From the NCBI RefSeq assembly GCF_020497125.1, contig NC_059077.1:25557340-25621339 (forward strand): a DNA stretch of 64,000 bases, written 5' to 3'. Under the pieces are notes generated by a model, which worked only from the letters and a program-made list of their open reading frames with translations, made no database searches and was not told the origin of the DNA. Positions 34,255-46,105 of this stretch are shown here, one piece after another (within the stretch, counting starts at the first letter, position 1; every line of letters starts with the position of its first letter). The stretch comes from Mauremys mutica (taxonomy: Eukaryota > Chordata > Testudines > Geoemydidae). A program made the position numbers and the translations under genes.

Positions 34255-36537
34255 AATATATTATACTTGCATCCCAGCCCACTGAAGTCAATGGCAAAAC
34301 TTTCATGCACTTTGATGGGTCCAGGATTTTACCCATTTTACTTGGGCCCTTCAAATATTTGTAGCTTGTGATCACATCCTTCCTTATGCACTGGATAACC
34401 AAGTCTTGCTCATTTCCATTTCATGGATGGTAGGTTTGATGTGATTCTGATTTTTTTTTTAAAGAAAAACAAGAGACGATGGTCATAAATATTACAGCAG
34501 CCTGATTGCACATACATGCAGAAATGAAGGTGAGATAATCAGATAATTCAAGGCTCCTTCCCCTCTTAACTGGTGAGATTAAAAAATAGTCTGAATTGCA
34601 GAAGTGGCTTGTCCAAGGCAGGCAATACCGGAGGTTTTTTTCAGTGATTTGCATAAGTCTCATTGTGGACCACATCCTTGTGACATGCCAAGGACCTTCG
34701 AATCCTACTAATGCCAGTGGGATGGAGGATGCTCACCGTCTCACAACAGATGCTCAGCTCCTTACAGAATCAGCCCCAGTGTGAGACAAACTTAATAAAT
34801 AAATCAACAATTCAGAAGAAGAAAAGGGACATGACCAGGAAATAACAGTAACAGTCTATCAAATTTGCCTTCCACATTCAGATATGACTAGATCTCTGCT
34901 GCTTTGCATTTAATAGTCTCTTTTGAAAGGCAAAACATCTCAGTGACCAGTATATTAGAGCTGACCTGCACAATTTTCTGCTGAATTTTTTTTTAATTGC
35001 ATAAAAGGCTTTATAGAAACTAGGGCAGTGTAAGGTTACTTTAGTTCCCCATCTCTTGGTTTTTCCCTCCCCCTCTCACTGACAGGGCAATGATTCCAGT
35101 TTGGAACCTTCTTGTGCCACACAGGTGTTTGTCCAGAAATCTGCCATCAAGTATTATAGCTAATGGAAATATATACAGATGGTCAAATTCTGCCCTTGAA
35201 TGTCCTTGTGCTTCAGAGGAATCTAAGGGCAGAATTTGGACATCTGAATATATTTCCTCCAGCCATAATATCTGGCAACACGTTGCTGGAGGGCAGCCTA
35301 CATGGCATGAAAAAGTGTTTGAGCATTTAGCCTCTGATTGAAGGGAAAAACTGAGAAACAGGGAATTAGGTGCCATACACGGAGCCAATTTCTACACAAC
35401 CTTCTATGTAGTTAAATAAAATAGTCTACAGAAAATTGTATTGGGCCAGTTATATTCTGCCATGCTGGTCATCTATTAAACACAAAGTATATCAAAGTAT
35501 AGTTTTGGGGTTTGATTCCAGTGTGATATGCACTCTTTATTGAAGCTCCTAAGTATGCACTTAGTCTATACATTGTAGATCCCAACATCTAGTCCCAGTA
35601 GATTTTAAAAATGAATGTTGAGGATTTATCAGCTATTTGCCCCAACTGAATTCAATGGGAGTAGGACTGAGTCATATGCAATAAAGTTTAAGGAAATATT
35701 AATAACTATAATTAGGAAATATCCTTAATATACTGAAGTGTAAAAAAAAACAAATGCAGCGAAATGTCAAAAAAAATCACATTCATTATATATTTTTCTA
35801 AACAACATTTGTCTGGAAAATGTAAATAGCTCACAGCCACTCTCATCAATAACTACCTTTTTCAGGGTTTAACCAATCAAACCCATCCCCTTTCTGGGAG
35901 TGACTGAGCATGCTCCCTCTTCTCACAGTGACTACGTGTAACCAGACTGTGCATTCCTGCAGCATGCCTGAGCTGCAGCACAGGGCTATGGGGGCTTGAC
36001 ACTTTAACTGTAATGGTTGCTCCAGGCTGGAGCTATTATTGATCATTTTAAATGCCTGAAGGAGATAATATAGATCAAGTTTAGTCTGTTCCTTATCCCC
36101 TCAACTACCTCCAGTTAAAGGTCACAGGTGCTGATGTAACCCATTGGTGAATGTGTTAAGAGTCCGCCTTTGTGCCAATCCACAGACAATATGAATTATT
36201 ACAGCCCCCGACTACGGAGACTTGGATCTTTAGCTCACGCTGTAGCAGTTTATGCATTTCACTCCAGACATCGTTTCAGTCCCCAGTGTGTCCAACAAGC
36301 TGCCACACTGACTCCTCCTTACTTGTCCTTTTGTGCAGATATGCATTACTGTAGGGCTGAAAATTTGGCTGAGATTTTCGAAGCTGCCTAAGTGATTCAG
36401 ATGAACAATTCCCATTGAAATTAATGGGAGCTGTGTGTCTAAATTCTGTATTCTGCTTTCACAGTCTGTGTTTGCACAATTAAACTGGTTTCAGCTCTTC
36501 TGACTGCTTTACCCATAACTTATTGAGTCATTATGCC
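34255..36537. other. no gene; scraps of palindromic repeats
   Basis: Scattered fragments of amniote hairpin repeats occur: ccactgaagtcaatggcaaa mirrored by cactttgatgggtcc (34270-34325), tcaaattctgcccttgaatg mirrored by taagggcagaatttgg (35184-35242), and gattttcgaagctgcctaag with ttcccattgaaattaatgg (36372-36428). The 115-residue minus frame at 35041-35388 overlaps the second palindrome and is not supported as a gene. Confidence 0.45.
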
Positions 36538-37355
36538 TGTCATAAACAGATAGTTAAGGGTTAAAGTCTCTTTTACCTGTAAAGGGTTAACAAGCTCAGT
36601 AACCTGAGGAACACCTGACCAGAGGACCAATCAAGGGACAGGATAATTTCAAATCTCTGTGGAGGGAAGGCTTTGTCTGTGTTCCTTGTTTGCTCTGTGT
36701 GCTCTCTTTGGATCTAAGAGAGGCCAGACATGTCTCCAAGTTCTCCTGGAGTATTTCCTACTATCCAGTATAGTGAGTATTAGTTAAAAAGGCAGATTAG
36801 TCTTTTGAGTTGCTTTCTATATTTGCAATTGTGTGTTTGCTGAAGGAATTCTTTATTTCTGTTTGCTGTTACTTTGATTATGCTGAGGAGGAGGGAGGGG
36901 AAGTCTCTCCAGTTTTTATAAGTTAGACCCTGTATTTTTGCATCCTGGTAATACAGAGAGAGTGTACTTTTTTTTCTTTCTTTAATACAATCTTTTCTTT
37001 TTAGAACTTGATTGATTCTTCTCTTGTTTGCATTTTCAAGGGAAGGGGAGGAGGAGGTGAGTCCCTCTTTGTGTTGAGTCAAGGATTTGACTCGGTGTGT
37101 ATCTCTCCGGACCAGGCTGGAGAGAGGGAAGGGGGGAGGGGAACTGGCTGTTTCTCTCTCTCTGGTGAGATACAAGGGGTTTGAATCTGGGTTCCCCAGG
37201 GGAAGTTTTTGGGGGAACAGGGAGTGTGTCAGACACTTAAAACTGACTGGTGGCAGCGAGAACCAGATCTAAACTAGGATTTTAGTTTAGAGGAGTCCAT
37301 GCAGGTCCCCATCTTGGAACCCAACAGCTCCAAGTGGGGGAGAAGACCTATGACA
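36538..37355 (+). mobile_element. solo LTR of an endogenous retrovirus, exact 5-bp duplication
   Basis: The ends are tgtcataaacag and agacctatgaca, i.e. TG...CA with a 6-bp inverted repeat (tgtcat/atgaca). The 5-bp target duplication atgcc is exact (36533-36537 and 37356-37360). The length is 818 bp. The sequence (agttaagggttaaagtctct, cacctgaccagaggaccaat) matches a turtle ERV LTR I recognise. A T-rich stretch at 36965-37010 precedes a GA-rich block, which would fit an R/U5 layout. No internal viral genes remain. A 5-bp duplication is typical of ERVL/spuma-like or some other retroviral integrases. Confidence 0.85.
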
Positions 37356-37360
37356 ATGCC

Positions 37361-40084
37361 TAAAACAGTTGAAAAGTGTGTTTATCTTTAGAATCGCTGA
37401 TCCTGTATGGACCATTGAGACTCCATTTTATAGAGAATAAAAAAGGGGCTTGGCAATTAGGATGGGAGTGTCTATTTTATACATAGATTTAGTGAATCTT
37501 TGTGTGCTTTTCTGTAACACCCCCCCCCCATATACTGTAGAAGCAAGGGGTTTGAAGCACAAAGGGGGTGAATCCCTATTTTTCCATGTATTTATATAAC
37601 TGGGATTTTCATCTAACAACTTGCTCTTGTCAGGGCACTGGCCCCAGATGTAAATTCAGACCCAGATTTAAAATTTGAAGGAAGGTTAAAAACTCTCAAA
37701 ACTTTTATGGAACAATATAATAAGACAAACAGAAAGTGAAAATAGTTGTTTTAAAAAACACACATCCTCCTTTTCTGTCTTTAAATTCAAATCTTGTAGC
37801 AATAACCACCTCAGAGTGAAACTTACTTTGATTTTCATTGTCCAAGCTGAGAAAAATGCAAAAAAAGAAGCTGAATGCATTACCAACGACATGTAAATTG
37901 ACTACTGAGTCTCTTTCACTTTTAATAACCAAGGTCCTAGTCCAACAGTGTTCATGACTTGTCTGCAATGTTCTTCCCTGTCCTGTGTTTTTCCTGCCAA
38001 CCTTTTCAGGATTTCTTCAATTCCGACTATTGTTAAAGGGGGAATTGCCATGGTTAGCCATTCATAGATGAGAGAGTGCTATGGAAAACTGGGTTGGAAA
38101 TCATGAATGTGATTTGGTACTGAAGGTTCTTTGAACACACTAGTGTGCCTGGCAGCCCATAAGATGATTCAGTGCTGAGGGAATTACAGCTGTATCAACA
38201 AGTGGACTTATCTGTGCTTAAGGCCTGAGATACTGAATATATATTATGAGGTATTTGCTTTTTATAGGTTTTTCTGTTTCATTTTATATATGTATAAAAA
38301 GCCTTTTAAGAAGAATATTATATGTTGCTCTAGTTAATACTACAGTTGGTATGTTTACTGGAGCAAAAGGTCAGTCAACTGCTGGGAGAGGATCACATAA
38401 CAGTGGTGATTGCCCAGGGGCAGCAGGAGGTGAATGTAATTTATGTGGTGTGTTTAATACTACTCATGTATGTATGTAATGCATAGATACAATGCATCTT
38501 TAAAAGACACCCCATTGCGTAGTCTTTATAGAAAATCCTGAGAGTGAACAGGCAAACAATTTAGCCTGTTTCCTGTCTCAATGGAAACAGTCTCCCTACC
38601 CTCAAATGGAAAATCTTGAAAATAAAACTTGCTGGAGTATACCAAATATAAGAGAGGAAGTTACTTGTGTGGAAAGTTTCAAGTGTCTCTGAGCCAGGAG
38701 GCACCAAATTTCTACCCATGTATTTGTAAGTCAGGTATTTTAATCACCCAACCTATCTACTTGAACAGGCGTGGAATTCTGTTTCCTGGGAGCGCTGATG
38801 CCATGTTGAGCACAAAGAAATGCTGGCCATGGACTTGCAACGTGTTCATTGCTGACTCTGGCCTTTTAATATTTGTGGCCAGGCTGATGGGTCAGGTATC
38901 TCACTGAAACTGTACATGCCTGCTAAAAATATTCTGACTTAAGAAGATTGAAAATAAAGACACATGGAAATGTCACCAGGAATACAACATGTGGCAGGAC
39001 TTGGGATTCTCATTCTGCATCTGAAGGAAAAATGTTTACTCAAGAAGCATTAGTCATTGTATATCGCTTTCTAACATTACTATTGGCTATAGATTGCAAG
39101 CACAGCTAGCTCTTCCCTTGCAACAACCTCTCTGATTGTTGTACTATAGAGAGACAGTGTCAATGGTGGTGAGTGAGAGAGAGGACAAAATATCCAATAT
39201 TTGGCATAAAACACTGCAGAAAAATGACTTTTGCTCAAAGCCCCCCAACCCCATATCTAAAAAGCTGAAACCACTGGCTTAAAGTAAAAGCACTGTAAAA
39301 ACATCTTTCCAGTTGAATGGTATTTGCTGGTTTTTGGCAAAAGTTATAGAGAGATCTTAGTTGCCATTAAATAGATGTAACACAGCTGTGTAATCCTGGA
39401 AAATGTCGTCATCTGAACATTCTTATTTCTTTTTTTTCATCAGATTTTATGAAAAAGGACATCCAACCGTGGTAGTCAGGAAGAAAGCTTCTGCCTAAAT
39501 GAGACTTGTTCACAGTCCCACTAATCCTTTTTCTGCTCAGATGAGTGCATGGTATGTTGTAACAGACTTTTACCAACCAAATGGGCCTTCTCTTTGGAGG
39601 AAATCCCTGAGGAAGTTGTCAAATATGCCACTCAAAAGAATAGCTTAAAAATATGGAAAGGGTGTGTTTACGTCCTTTAAACTGAATGTTGACTAACATT
39701 AATTGTTATTAGCAACGTTTAATTTATAATTGTAATATAACAGTCTAAATTCCCAATTAAGTAAAGATCACAGATACTTGGCATCTAGACAAGAGCGCGC
39801 TATGCAGAGGGGAAAGTGGACTGGTTCACTTCATTTTTTCTAAATGACTAGATCTATTCATAAATTCTTTGCTCAGTTTCACAGGAATCAAAACTGAAAC
39901 CTGAACTGAATTCTCTGTTCTGCAGTATGTGTCTACAATAAGTGGTGGTGGTGTTTGTTGTTGTTACTTATGATTACTTAGTACTTACATTGTGACACAA
40001 CCTTCGTTTTGTTTCCTGTAATGGAGTGTTTAACCATTTGACCATCTCAACATTTTCATTTCCAGGGTGGAGTATATATTGATT
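37361..40084. other. no gene recognised
   Basis: AT-rich sequence with a poly-C run near 37520-37529. The frames at 37705-37968 (minus), 38246-38479 and 38629-38907 (plus) match nothing I know. No repeat boundary could be supported. Confidence 0.4.
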
Positions 40085-40120
40085 TGTGTGTGTGTGTGTG
40101 CTGGCTGGCTGGCTGGCTGG
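40085..40120. repeat. compound microsatellite (TG)8 (CTGG)5
   Basis: Eight TG units (40085-40100) run directly into five CTGG units (40101-40120). It is a likely length-variable locus. Confidence 0.9.
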
Positions 40121-40194
40121 GCCTCTGTTCTGTACATTAGGATGGATCAAAATACAGTTTTATATACTCTACCTTTTTACTTTATTAGCATCTT

Positions 40195-41228
40195 TTTATT
40201 GCAGAAAACTGGGGCCAACTCCCGCCATTTGCACCAAGCAGCTTTGGTATGAGCATCAATCAGGAGGCTGCCCTTATCAGCAACCTCTGATCCCAGGTAT
40301 TTAAATTATTTCATTCTTCTAAGCTCTCTGCCTATAATATCCTTTATGGTGGGTCCTCCTTTCTCAGTTGTCATAGCCTCGGTCTTACCAACATTCACTC
40401 TAAGCCCACCTGCTCAAAACTGTTATTACTCTACAAACCAGCTTTGAACAGTGGCCTCACAGTCTTCCACCCTAGATCATCAGCATATTCCAAGGTGGCT
40501 TCCTTTGTATATTCTCACTTATCACATCCAAGACAAACACAAAAAGGGCTCCGTGTTGATGCAGGCCATTTACTGGAAAGTCTCTGCTAAAGTCCCATTT
40601 GGTTTTGACTTAGGTAGTCACTCCATCATACATATCCTGAATAAGAGGGACATATCCTTCCAGCACACCTCTCTCTTGCAAACTCCACCATACTAATTAT
40701 CTTGATACACAATCATACCCCTTCTCCAAGTCCACAAAGACCATGCCTGGTTGCCATCTCTTTTCTCTAAAGATCTCCATGAGGATTCATAGAACAAATA
40801 TAACATCAGTTGTGCTTCTTCACAGCATAATTCCATACTGACCCTTCCAAATTTCAACTCTTCCATGCAGGAGCTTTTCAATAATTTTGACCCATATTTT
40901 CAAAGCATGTGATATCATCTTAATCGAGAGATAATTAGCACACAGTGTAATATTTCCTTTATGTTTAGAAATGGGCACCACAGAGATTTTACACCATTCA
41001 CCCAGCATTTTCTCTTTCTTAAGACTATTATTAAACAGACATGTAAAATACTTGATGCTTCCCCTTTCCAATGACTTCAGCGCATCCACCAGTATTTCAA
41101 CTGGCGTAGATGCTTTCTCCTTTTTATTTTCCTACGTGCTTGTACAACCTCTTCCTCCTGTATGCAATCTATCATACTTCAGTTTGGCTTACATATTCTA
41201 AGTTCCTCCCTTGGGATCTCCGTCCTCA
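40195..41228 (-). pseudogene. RTE-clade LINE reverse transcriptase fragment
   Basis: Minus-strand frames give the RTE RT order. Upstream is LFNNSLKKEKMLGEWCKISV with VPISKHKGNITLCANY and HALKIWVKIIEKLLHGRVEI (41000-40850). The catalytic box LEYADDLG follows, with YADD at 40476-40487, then GGLRVNVGKTEAM (about 40405-40365), and FKYLGSEV...AHTKAAWCKWREL (40320-40200). The order, spacing and KYLGS box fit the RTE clade rather than CR1 or L2. Frameshifts and stops lie between the blocks. There is no endonuclease domain, so the copy is 5'-truncated. Confidence 0.75.
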
Positions 41229-41239
41229 GACTTTACTGA

Positions 41240-41500
41240 GGGCTTGTCTACACTTAAAGTCTTGCCACTGTAGCTCTTAGTGAAGATGCTACCTATGCAG
41301 ACGGGAGAGCTGCTTCCATTGGTGTAGGTACTCCACCACCTGAGAGGTGGTAGCTATGTCATTAGGAGATGCCCTCCCATTGACATAGTGCTATCTACAC
41401 CAGGAGTTAGGTCAGTATAACTGCTTTGCTCAAGAATGTGGATTTCTATACCCTGGAGCAACGTAGTTACGTGACTTAAGTTCGTAGTGTAGACCAGAGC
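41240..41500. mobile_element. TIR element, gggcttgtctacact / agtgtagaccagagc
   Basis: The left terminus gggcttgtctacact and the right terminus agtgtagaccagagc are inverted. The flanks are tga (41237-41239) and tgg (41501-41503), a near-match to a 3-bp duplication. The interior contains an internal palindrome, ccaccacctgagaggtggtag. No coding capacity. It is the same terminal family as 5856, 22082, 33858 and 55316. Confidence 0.75.
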
Positions 41501-42115
41501 TGGCTGGCTGATTCACTATTCATATGCAATATACCATGATCCTTTCTACCTAAGCAAACTCATTCTCATAATTTTCTCTCTTTCCTTAGTGAGTTTGTAG
41601 GTGGTCTTTTCTCCTCATATCCTCTTTGTTAGTTATAGCACATCATAGACCAAATTTTTAGCTGTTGCAACACTTCTTTTGGCCTCTTTTTTGCCTTCAT
41701 ATATGCCATCTTACCACTTGCTCAAGCTGCTGGCCTGGCATTATTTAAAAAGTTACTTTTCCTTCTCAACAGATTCTTTATCTTGAGGATTCCAATGCCT
41801 TTCTTATCCTTTTTGGCACTGGTTTAATCTCTCCTAGGACTTCATGTGCCATTTCCAGTAACATTAACTTTAGTTTGTACCAGTTATCCTCCACACATCG
41901 CTGTGTGTAGTCAGGATATCTAGGTAGTTTACTTATTTACCTATGTTTTCATAATATTGTTTATTATAACTTCTAACACCACCCAAACATATGTCCAAGT
42001 CGGAAATATCCATGTAGACAACATATTCTGAAAACATACAGTATGAGGTTTCTATGATTTATTTTTATGTTTTTCTGTATTGTACAGGATTTGAGATCTC
42101 TTATAAATTAAATTA
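41501..42115. other. no gene recognised
   Basis: AT-rich, pyrimidine-biased sequence with no recognisable domain or repeat. Confidence 0.4.
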
Positions 42116-42372
42116 GGGTGGCCACATCTACCCTAATTGAATTGGCCTCATTAGCACTGACCCCTCCAGCCCACACACACACTTGGTAAGGCAACTCCCA
42201 TCTTTTCATGTGCTGTATATTTATACCTGCCTACTGAATTTTTCACTCCATGAATCTGATGAAGTGGGTTATAGCCCACAAAAGCTTATTTATGCCCAAA
42301 TAAATTTGTTAGTCTCTAAGGTGCCACAAGGACTCCTCGTTGCTTTTGCTTATAAATTGTGCTGCTATAAAA
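42116..42372 (+). mobile_element. Penelope-like non-autonomous element with hammerhead-like core
   Basis: The order of blocks matches a repeat family common in turtles: taccctaattgaattggcct, then ggtaaggcaactcccatc, then gctgtatatttatacctgcc, then the core at 42256-42285, then aatttgttagtctctaaggt and gccacaaggactcctcg. The core reads ctgatga, a 6-bp hairpin gtgggt...gcccac, then aaaagc. The tail after 42350 is degenerate (ctgctataaaac). No protein is encoded. Its placement with Penelope-like elements rests on the core, on tail similarity to 12223-12756 and 50620-50644, and on the long target duplications of those copies. Confidence 0.6.
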
Positions 42373-42913
42373 CAATATTGGTGGTAATTCAGTTAGTGTG
42401 TGTTCTCATGTAACATTGCCCTGGTGATACAGAGATATAATACTTCCTTCAAAGAAAAAACACATGTTTATCATTTGAACTGTAGTAAAATTTCCAGAGC
42501 TTGAAAGGAGCATGTTTGAAAAATCTATCTGTTCAGGCTAAAATTTAAATATTTGGTTTTACACTATATTTAGGACTGACTGGCAGTTAGCCAAGCCAGT
42601 TCTTATTGCATATCTGAAACACTGGGTGGAAGGTCATATCACTGTTGGTTCAAGAAAGTGAATGTTATTGTAAAATGCTGTGTTTTTATTTTTCGTGCAT
42701 GTCATCCCATTTTGGGTTGTTAGGGAATCTGCAGAATAACACAACTGTATAATTATTTTGTTTCTGCAAAAATGTGAACTCTGCTCTATTTGTAAACAAT
42801 AGCAGTTCTACTGTTTGGGACATTTTGTAATCCTCAGAAAATGAAACATACTGTATATTGTTGGGACAAGTTATAACTCTTTGCAGTATTTCTCTACCCT
42901 AGTGTAGTCTAAC

Positions 42914-44136
42914 CATAGAATATCAGGGTTGGAAGGGACCTCAGGAGGTCATCTAGTACAACCCCCTGTTCAAAGCAGGACCAATCCCCAACTAAATCAT
43001 CCTAGCCAGGGCTTTGTCAAGCCTGACCTTAAAAACCTCTAAGGAAGGAGATTCCACCACCTCCCTAGGTAACCCATTCCAGTGCTTCACCACCCTCCTA
43101 GTGAAAAAGTTTTTCCTAATATCCAACCTAAACGTCTCCCACTGCAACTTGAGACCATTACTCCTTGTTCTGTCATCTGCTACCACTGAGAACAGTCTAG
43201 ATCCATCCTCTTTGGAACCCCCTTTCAGGTAGTTGAAAGCAGCTATCAAATCCCCCCTCATTCTTCTCTTGTGCAGACTAAACAATCCCAGTTCCTTCAG
43301 CCTCTTCTCATAAGTCATGTACTCCAGCCCCCTAATCATTTTTGTTGCCCTCCGCTGGACTTTCCAATTTTTCCACATCCTTCTTGTAGTGTGGGGCCCA
43401 AAACTGGACACAGTACTCCAGATGAAGCCTCACCAATGTCAAATAGAGGGGAATTATTACGTCCCTTGATCTGCTGACAATGCCCCTACTTATACAGCCC
43501 CAAATGCCGTTAGCCTTCTTGGCAACAAGGGCACACTGTTGACTCATATCCAGCTTCTCGTCCACTGTAACCCCCAGGTCCTTTTCTGCAGAACTGCTGC
43601 CTAGCCATTCGGTTCCTAGTCTGTAGCAGTACATGGGATTCTTCCGTCCTTAGTGCAGGACTCTGCACTTGTCCTTGTTAAACCTCATCAGATTTCTTTT
43701 GGCCCAATCCTCCAATTTGTCTAGGTCCCTCTATATCCTATCCCTACCCTCCAGTGTATCTACCACTCCTCCCAGTTTAATCTGCAAATTTGCTAAGCGT
43801 GCAATCCACGCCATCCTCCAGATAATTGATGAAGATATTGAACAAAACCGGCCCCAGGACTGACCTTTGGGGCACTCTGCTTGATACCGGCTGCCAACTA
43901 GACATGGAGCCATTGATCACTACCTGTTGAGCCCGACGATCTAGCCAGCTTTCTATCCACCCTATAGTCCATTCATCCAGCCCATACTTCTTTAATTTGC
44001 CGGCAAGCATACTCTGGGAGACCATATCAAAAGCTTTGCTAAAGTCAAGGAATAACACATCCACTGCTTTCCCCTCATCCACAGAGCCAGTTACCTTGTC
44101 ATAGAAGGCAATTAGGTTAGTCAGGCAAGGCTTACT
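42914..44136 (-). pseudogene. 1.2-kb CR1 LINE copy: RT domain to 3' end
   Basis: The plus strand begins catagaatatcagggttgg (3' end) and runs through the 3' UTR into ORF2 on the minus strand. The C-terminal part has [20 protein letters not shown]. Further upstream is [17 protein letters not shown]. The RT shows [17 protein letters not shown] (about 44060-44010), [16 protein letters not shown], and a final FAD before the frame breaks. At least two frame changes and several substitutions inactivate it. The 5' side ends at about 44136, so the endonuclease and ORF1 are absent. Confidence 0.9.
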
Positions 44137-44235
44137 TAATTAATGTTTTTCAAGTGCTTTGAGATCCTCAGATGGAAGAGGAATACAAAATATAAATACA
44201 GAGAAATACAAATATAGAAATACAAAGCATTCCTA
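44137..44235 (+). repeat. possible L2/MIR-like 3' tail
   Basis: The phrase tttttcaagtgctttgagat, then cctcagatggaagaggaata, then tacaaatatagaaatac resembles the '...gctttgagatcctcggatgaaaggcgctatag' tail of old amniote LINE/SINE repeats. It directly abuts the 5' break of the CR1 copy. Confidence 0.45.
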
Positions 44236-44289
44236 TGATTATAGCCATGGCATTCAGATAACTAACCAGGAAACAAAATGTCTTAAGTC

Positions 44290-44980
44290 CCAACTGGAGT
44301 GGTGCCTAAGATGTCCTCTGGCATAGACGTCTCTGCTCCTTTTCTCCTTATCAGGAATCAGGGCCTGCAGCAGAGCCAGTCTTCAGGCAAACTAAAGAGT
44401 GCAGCTGGCCTTTAGTAGGCTGCCTGATTGGCTATATGGCCTGATTGGTTGGAAGAGTCAGCAGTGGGCTCTTAAGCCCAGCAAGTAGAGCAGTTCAGTG
44501 GCTGCTCAAAGCATTCACCCATGGCTGCGACGGCTCCTGTGCCTGCTTGTTCCCAGCCTTGGACCCAGCCATGCTCCTGCCTTGCCTCACTCCAAGTAAA
44601 CTGGTCCTGACCCTTGGCTCCAATTCCTGACTTCTGACTGCAGCTCTGACCTTGGCTCTGGCACCTGGTCTCTGATTGCCTGACTCCTGCTCTAACCACT
44701 GGGCAAAACTGTTCATGTCCTGGGCACTGATGGTTTGAGCAGCCCAACACAAGCAATAGGAGAACTAGAGCTGATACTGCGAGTGTGGAGTCTACAAAGA
44801 CTAATAGATGGAGATACTGGGAGCCCTACAGACCTTGCACCCTGCAGGTGCAAAATGCAGTCCTGCAAGTTCAAGGTGCATTGCCTTCGGCTCCAACCCC
44901 TGCTCCCCACGAGCCCAAGATCATGACCAACTTTGTGGATTCCTAAATCAGTGTTGACTCCTATTTTTGCCATAGCTGAC
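44290..44980 (+). mobile_element. possible LTR/leader and gag N-terminus of the Gypsy element downstream
   Basis: This CT-rich stretch lies directly before the gag remnant. It has repeated ctcctgcc / ctgactcc modules like the long Ty3/Gypsy LTRs of turtles, and includes caatctt-free leader-type sequence ending near gagaactagagctgatactg. I could not find a matching 3' LTR in the window, so this is contextual. Confidence 0.35.
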
Positions 44981-44989
44981 CAAACGTGA

Positions 44990-46038
44990 CCAATCACTGA
45001 CCAAACGTGAATGGGACTGATTATCAGTCTGCTTACTGGGGAGGCCGTGGCTTGGATGTTTCTCCTCCTGGAATTATCAAACCTGCTTCTGTGACAATAT
45101 GAGGACTTTGCCCAAGCTATGCCAGTTATCTTCGATGACCCATGTCAGGAGTGTATGGCCAAAGCTGCACGTCATGTGTTGCTGCAGGGACACTGACCAG
45201 TTGCTAAATGTGGAGTGGAGTTTTGATGCTTGGTAGTAAAGATCAAGTGGAACGAGGCCTCCCAGCATTATTGTTTCTATCTCAGCCTAAACAACAATAC
45301 TAAAGATGAACTGTTATGGGTGGAATCCCCTTCTGGCCTGGATGCTTTAGTTGACCTATGCATCAAGATATCAACTATTGAATGCCACCAACAAAAAAGA
45401 TGGTTCTCCTGACTCCTGCCAGTCCTGCTGGCTCTGCCTGCCCTCCCATCACCAGTGCCTTCTCTGTCACCTCAATCCATGCAAACCTATCCAGTCCAGA
45501 CCCGCCTCTCCAATGTTCAGAATAATTAATGCTGGGTATTGGCCCTATGCATATAATGTAGGGAACCAGGACACTTTGCATCAAGCTGTCCTGCCAAGGT
45601 CCAATCTGTATCCTAGTTAAAAAACACCAAGCCCCAGTGGGGGTCTGGGCTGGGTTGGCACCCTTCTCCTCTCCCCAGCAACCCAACCCAACCCTCATCC
45701 ACCAGTATCCTGGTGATGGCCAATCAGCATCCAACACATCTCCAGCACCCTGCGATGCCTGACATCAGTGTAGAGACACTAGTAGACTCAGGTGCCTCAG
45801 ACAATTTCATGGAGCTGGAGTTCACCTGATCACACAATATCCTTCCTCTCCTTCACACCCCACCCCCCTCAGCACAAGGATTCCCCTGACTTAGTGGAGT
45901 CCACAGAGAGGACACTCCTTTCATTGGGACTGGTCACTACCAGATGGTCCCTGAGAGGAAAATACCCATTAAGGTCACTGAGAAATTCCCCAGTTTGGAT
46001 TAATTTGTGTATGTTGTCCTTGGCTGAGACTGTTGGGT
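44990..46038 (+). pseudogene. sushi-like Ty3/Gypsy gag-protease pseudogene
   Basis: The gag blocks read LLTGEAVAWMFLLLELSN (about 45030-45085), YEDFAQAMPVIFDDPCQEC, KWNEASQHYCF and LWVESPSGLDALVDLCIKI (to about 45370). A CCHC zinc knuckle (first Cys codon 45548-45550) has exact C-x2-C-x4-H-x4-C spacing, but one spacer residue is a stop (taa, 45554-45556). A protease follows with LVDSGASDNFME (Asp-Ser-Gly-Ala at 45785-45796). This gag resembles that of the sushi/PEG10/RTL lineage. The RT and everything after it are missing. Several stops show it is not domesticated. Confidence 0.75.
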
Positions 46039-46046
46039 TACTGTCA

Positions 46047-46105
46047 TTATTTATTTATTTATTTATTTGCAATAGTGCCAAGGGACTCCTATCATAGACC
46101 AACAA
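46047..46105 (+). repeat. (TTTA)n run with amniote repeat fragment
   Basis: TTTA repeats span 46047-46068 and are followed by caatagtgccaagggactcc. This is the start of the same ancient repeat seen at 31998-32142 (gtagtgccta...), which often has a tattta-rich lead. Confidence 0.6.

Noticed and set aside
35041..35388. 115-residue minus frame as a host exon
   Set aside because: It overlaps a palindromic repeat (35184-35242) and has no domain or convincing splice sites.
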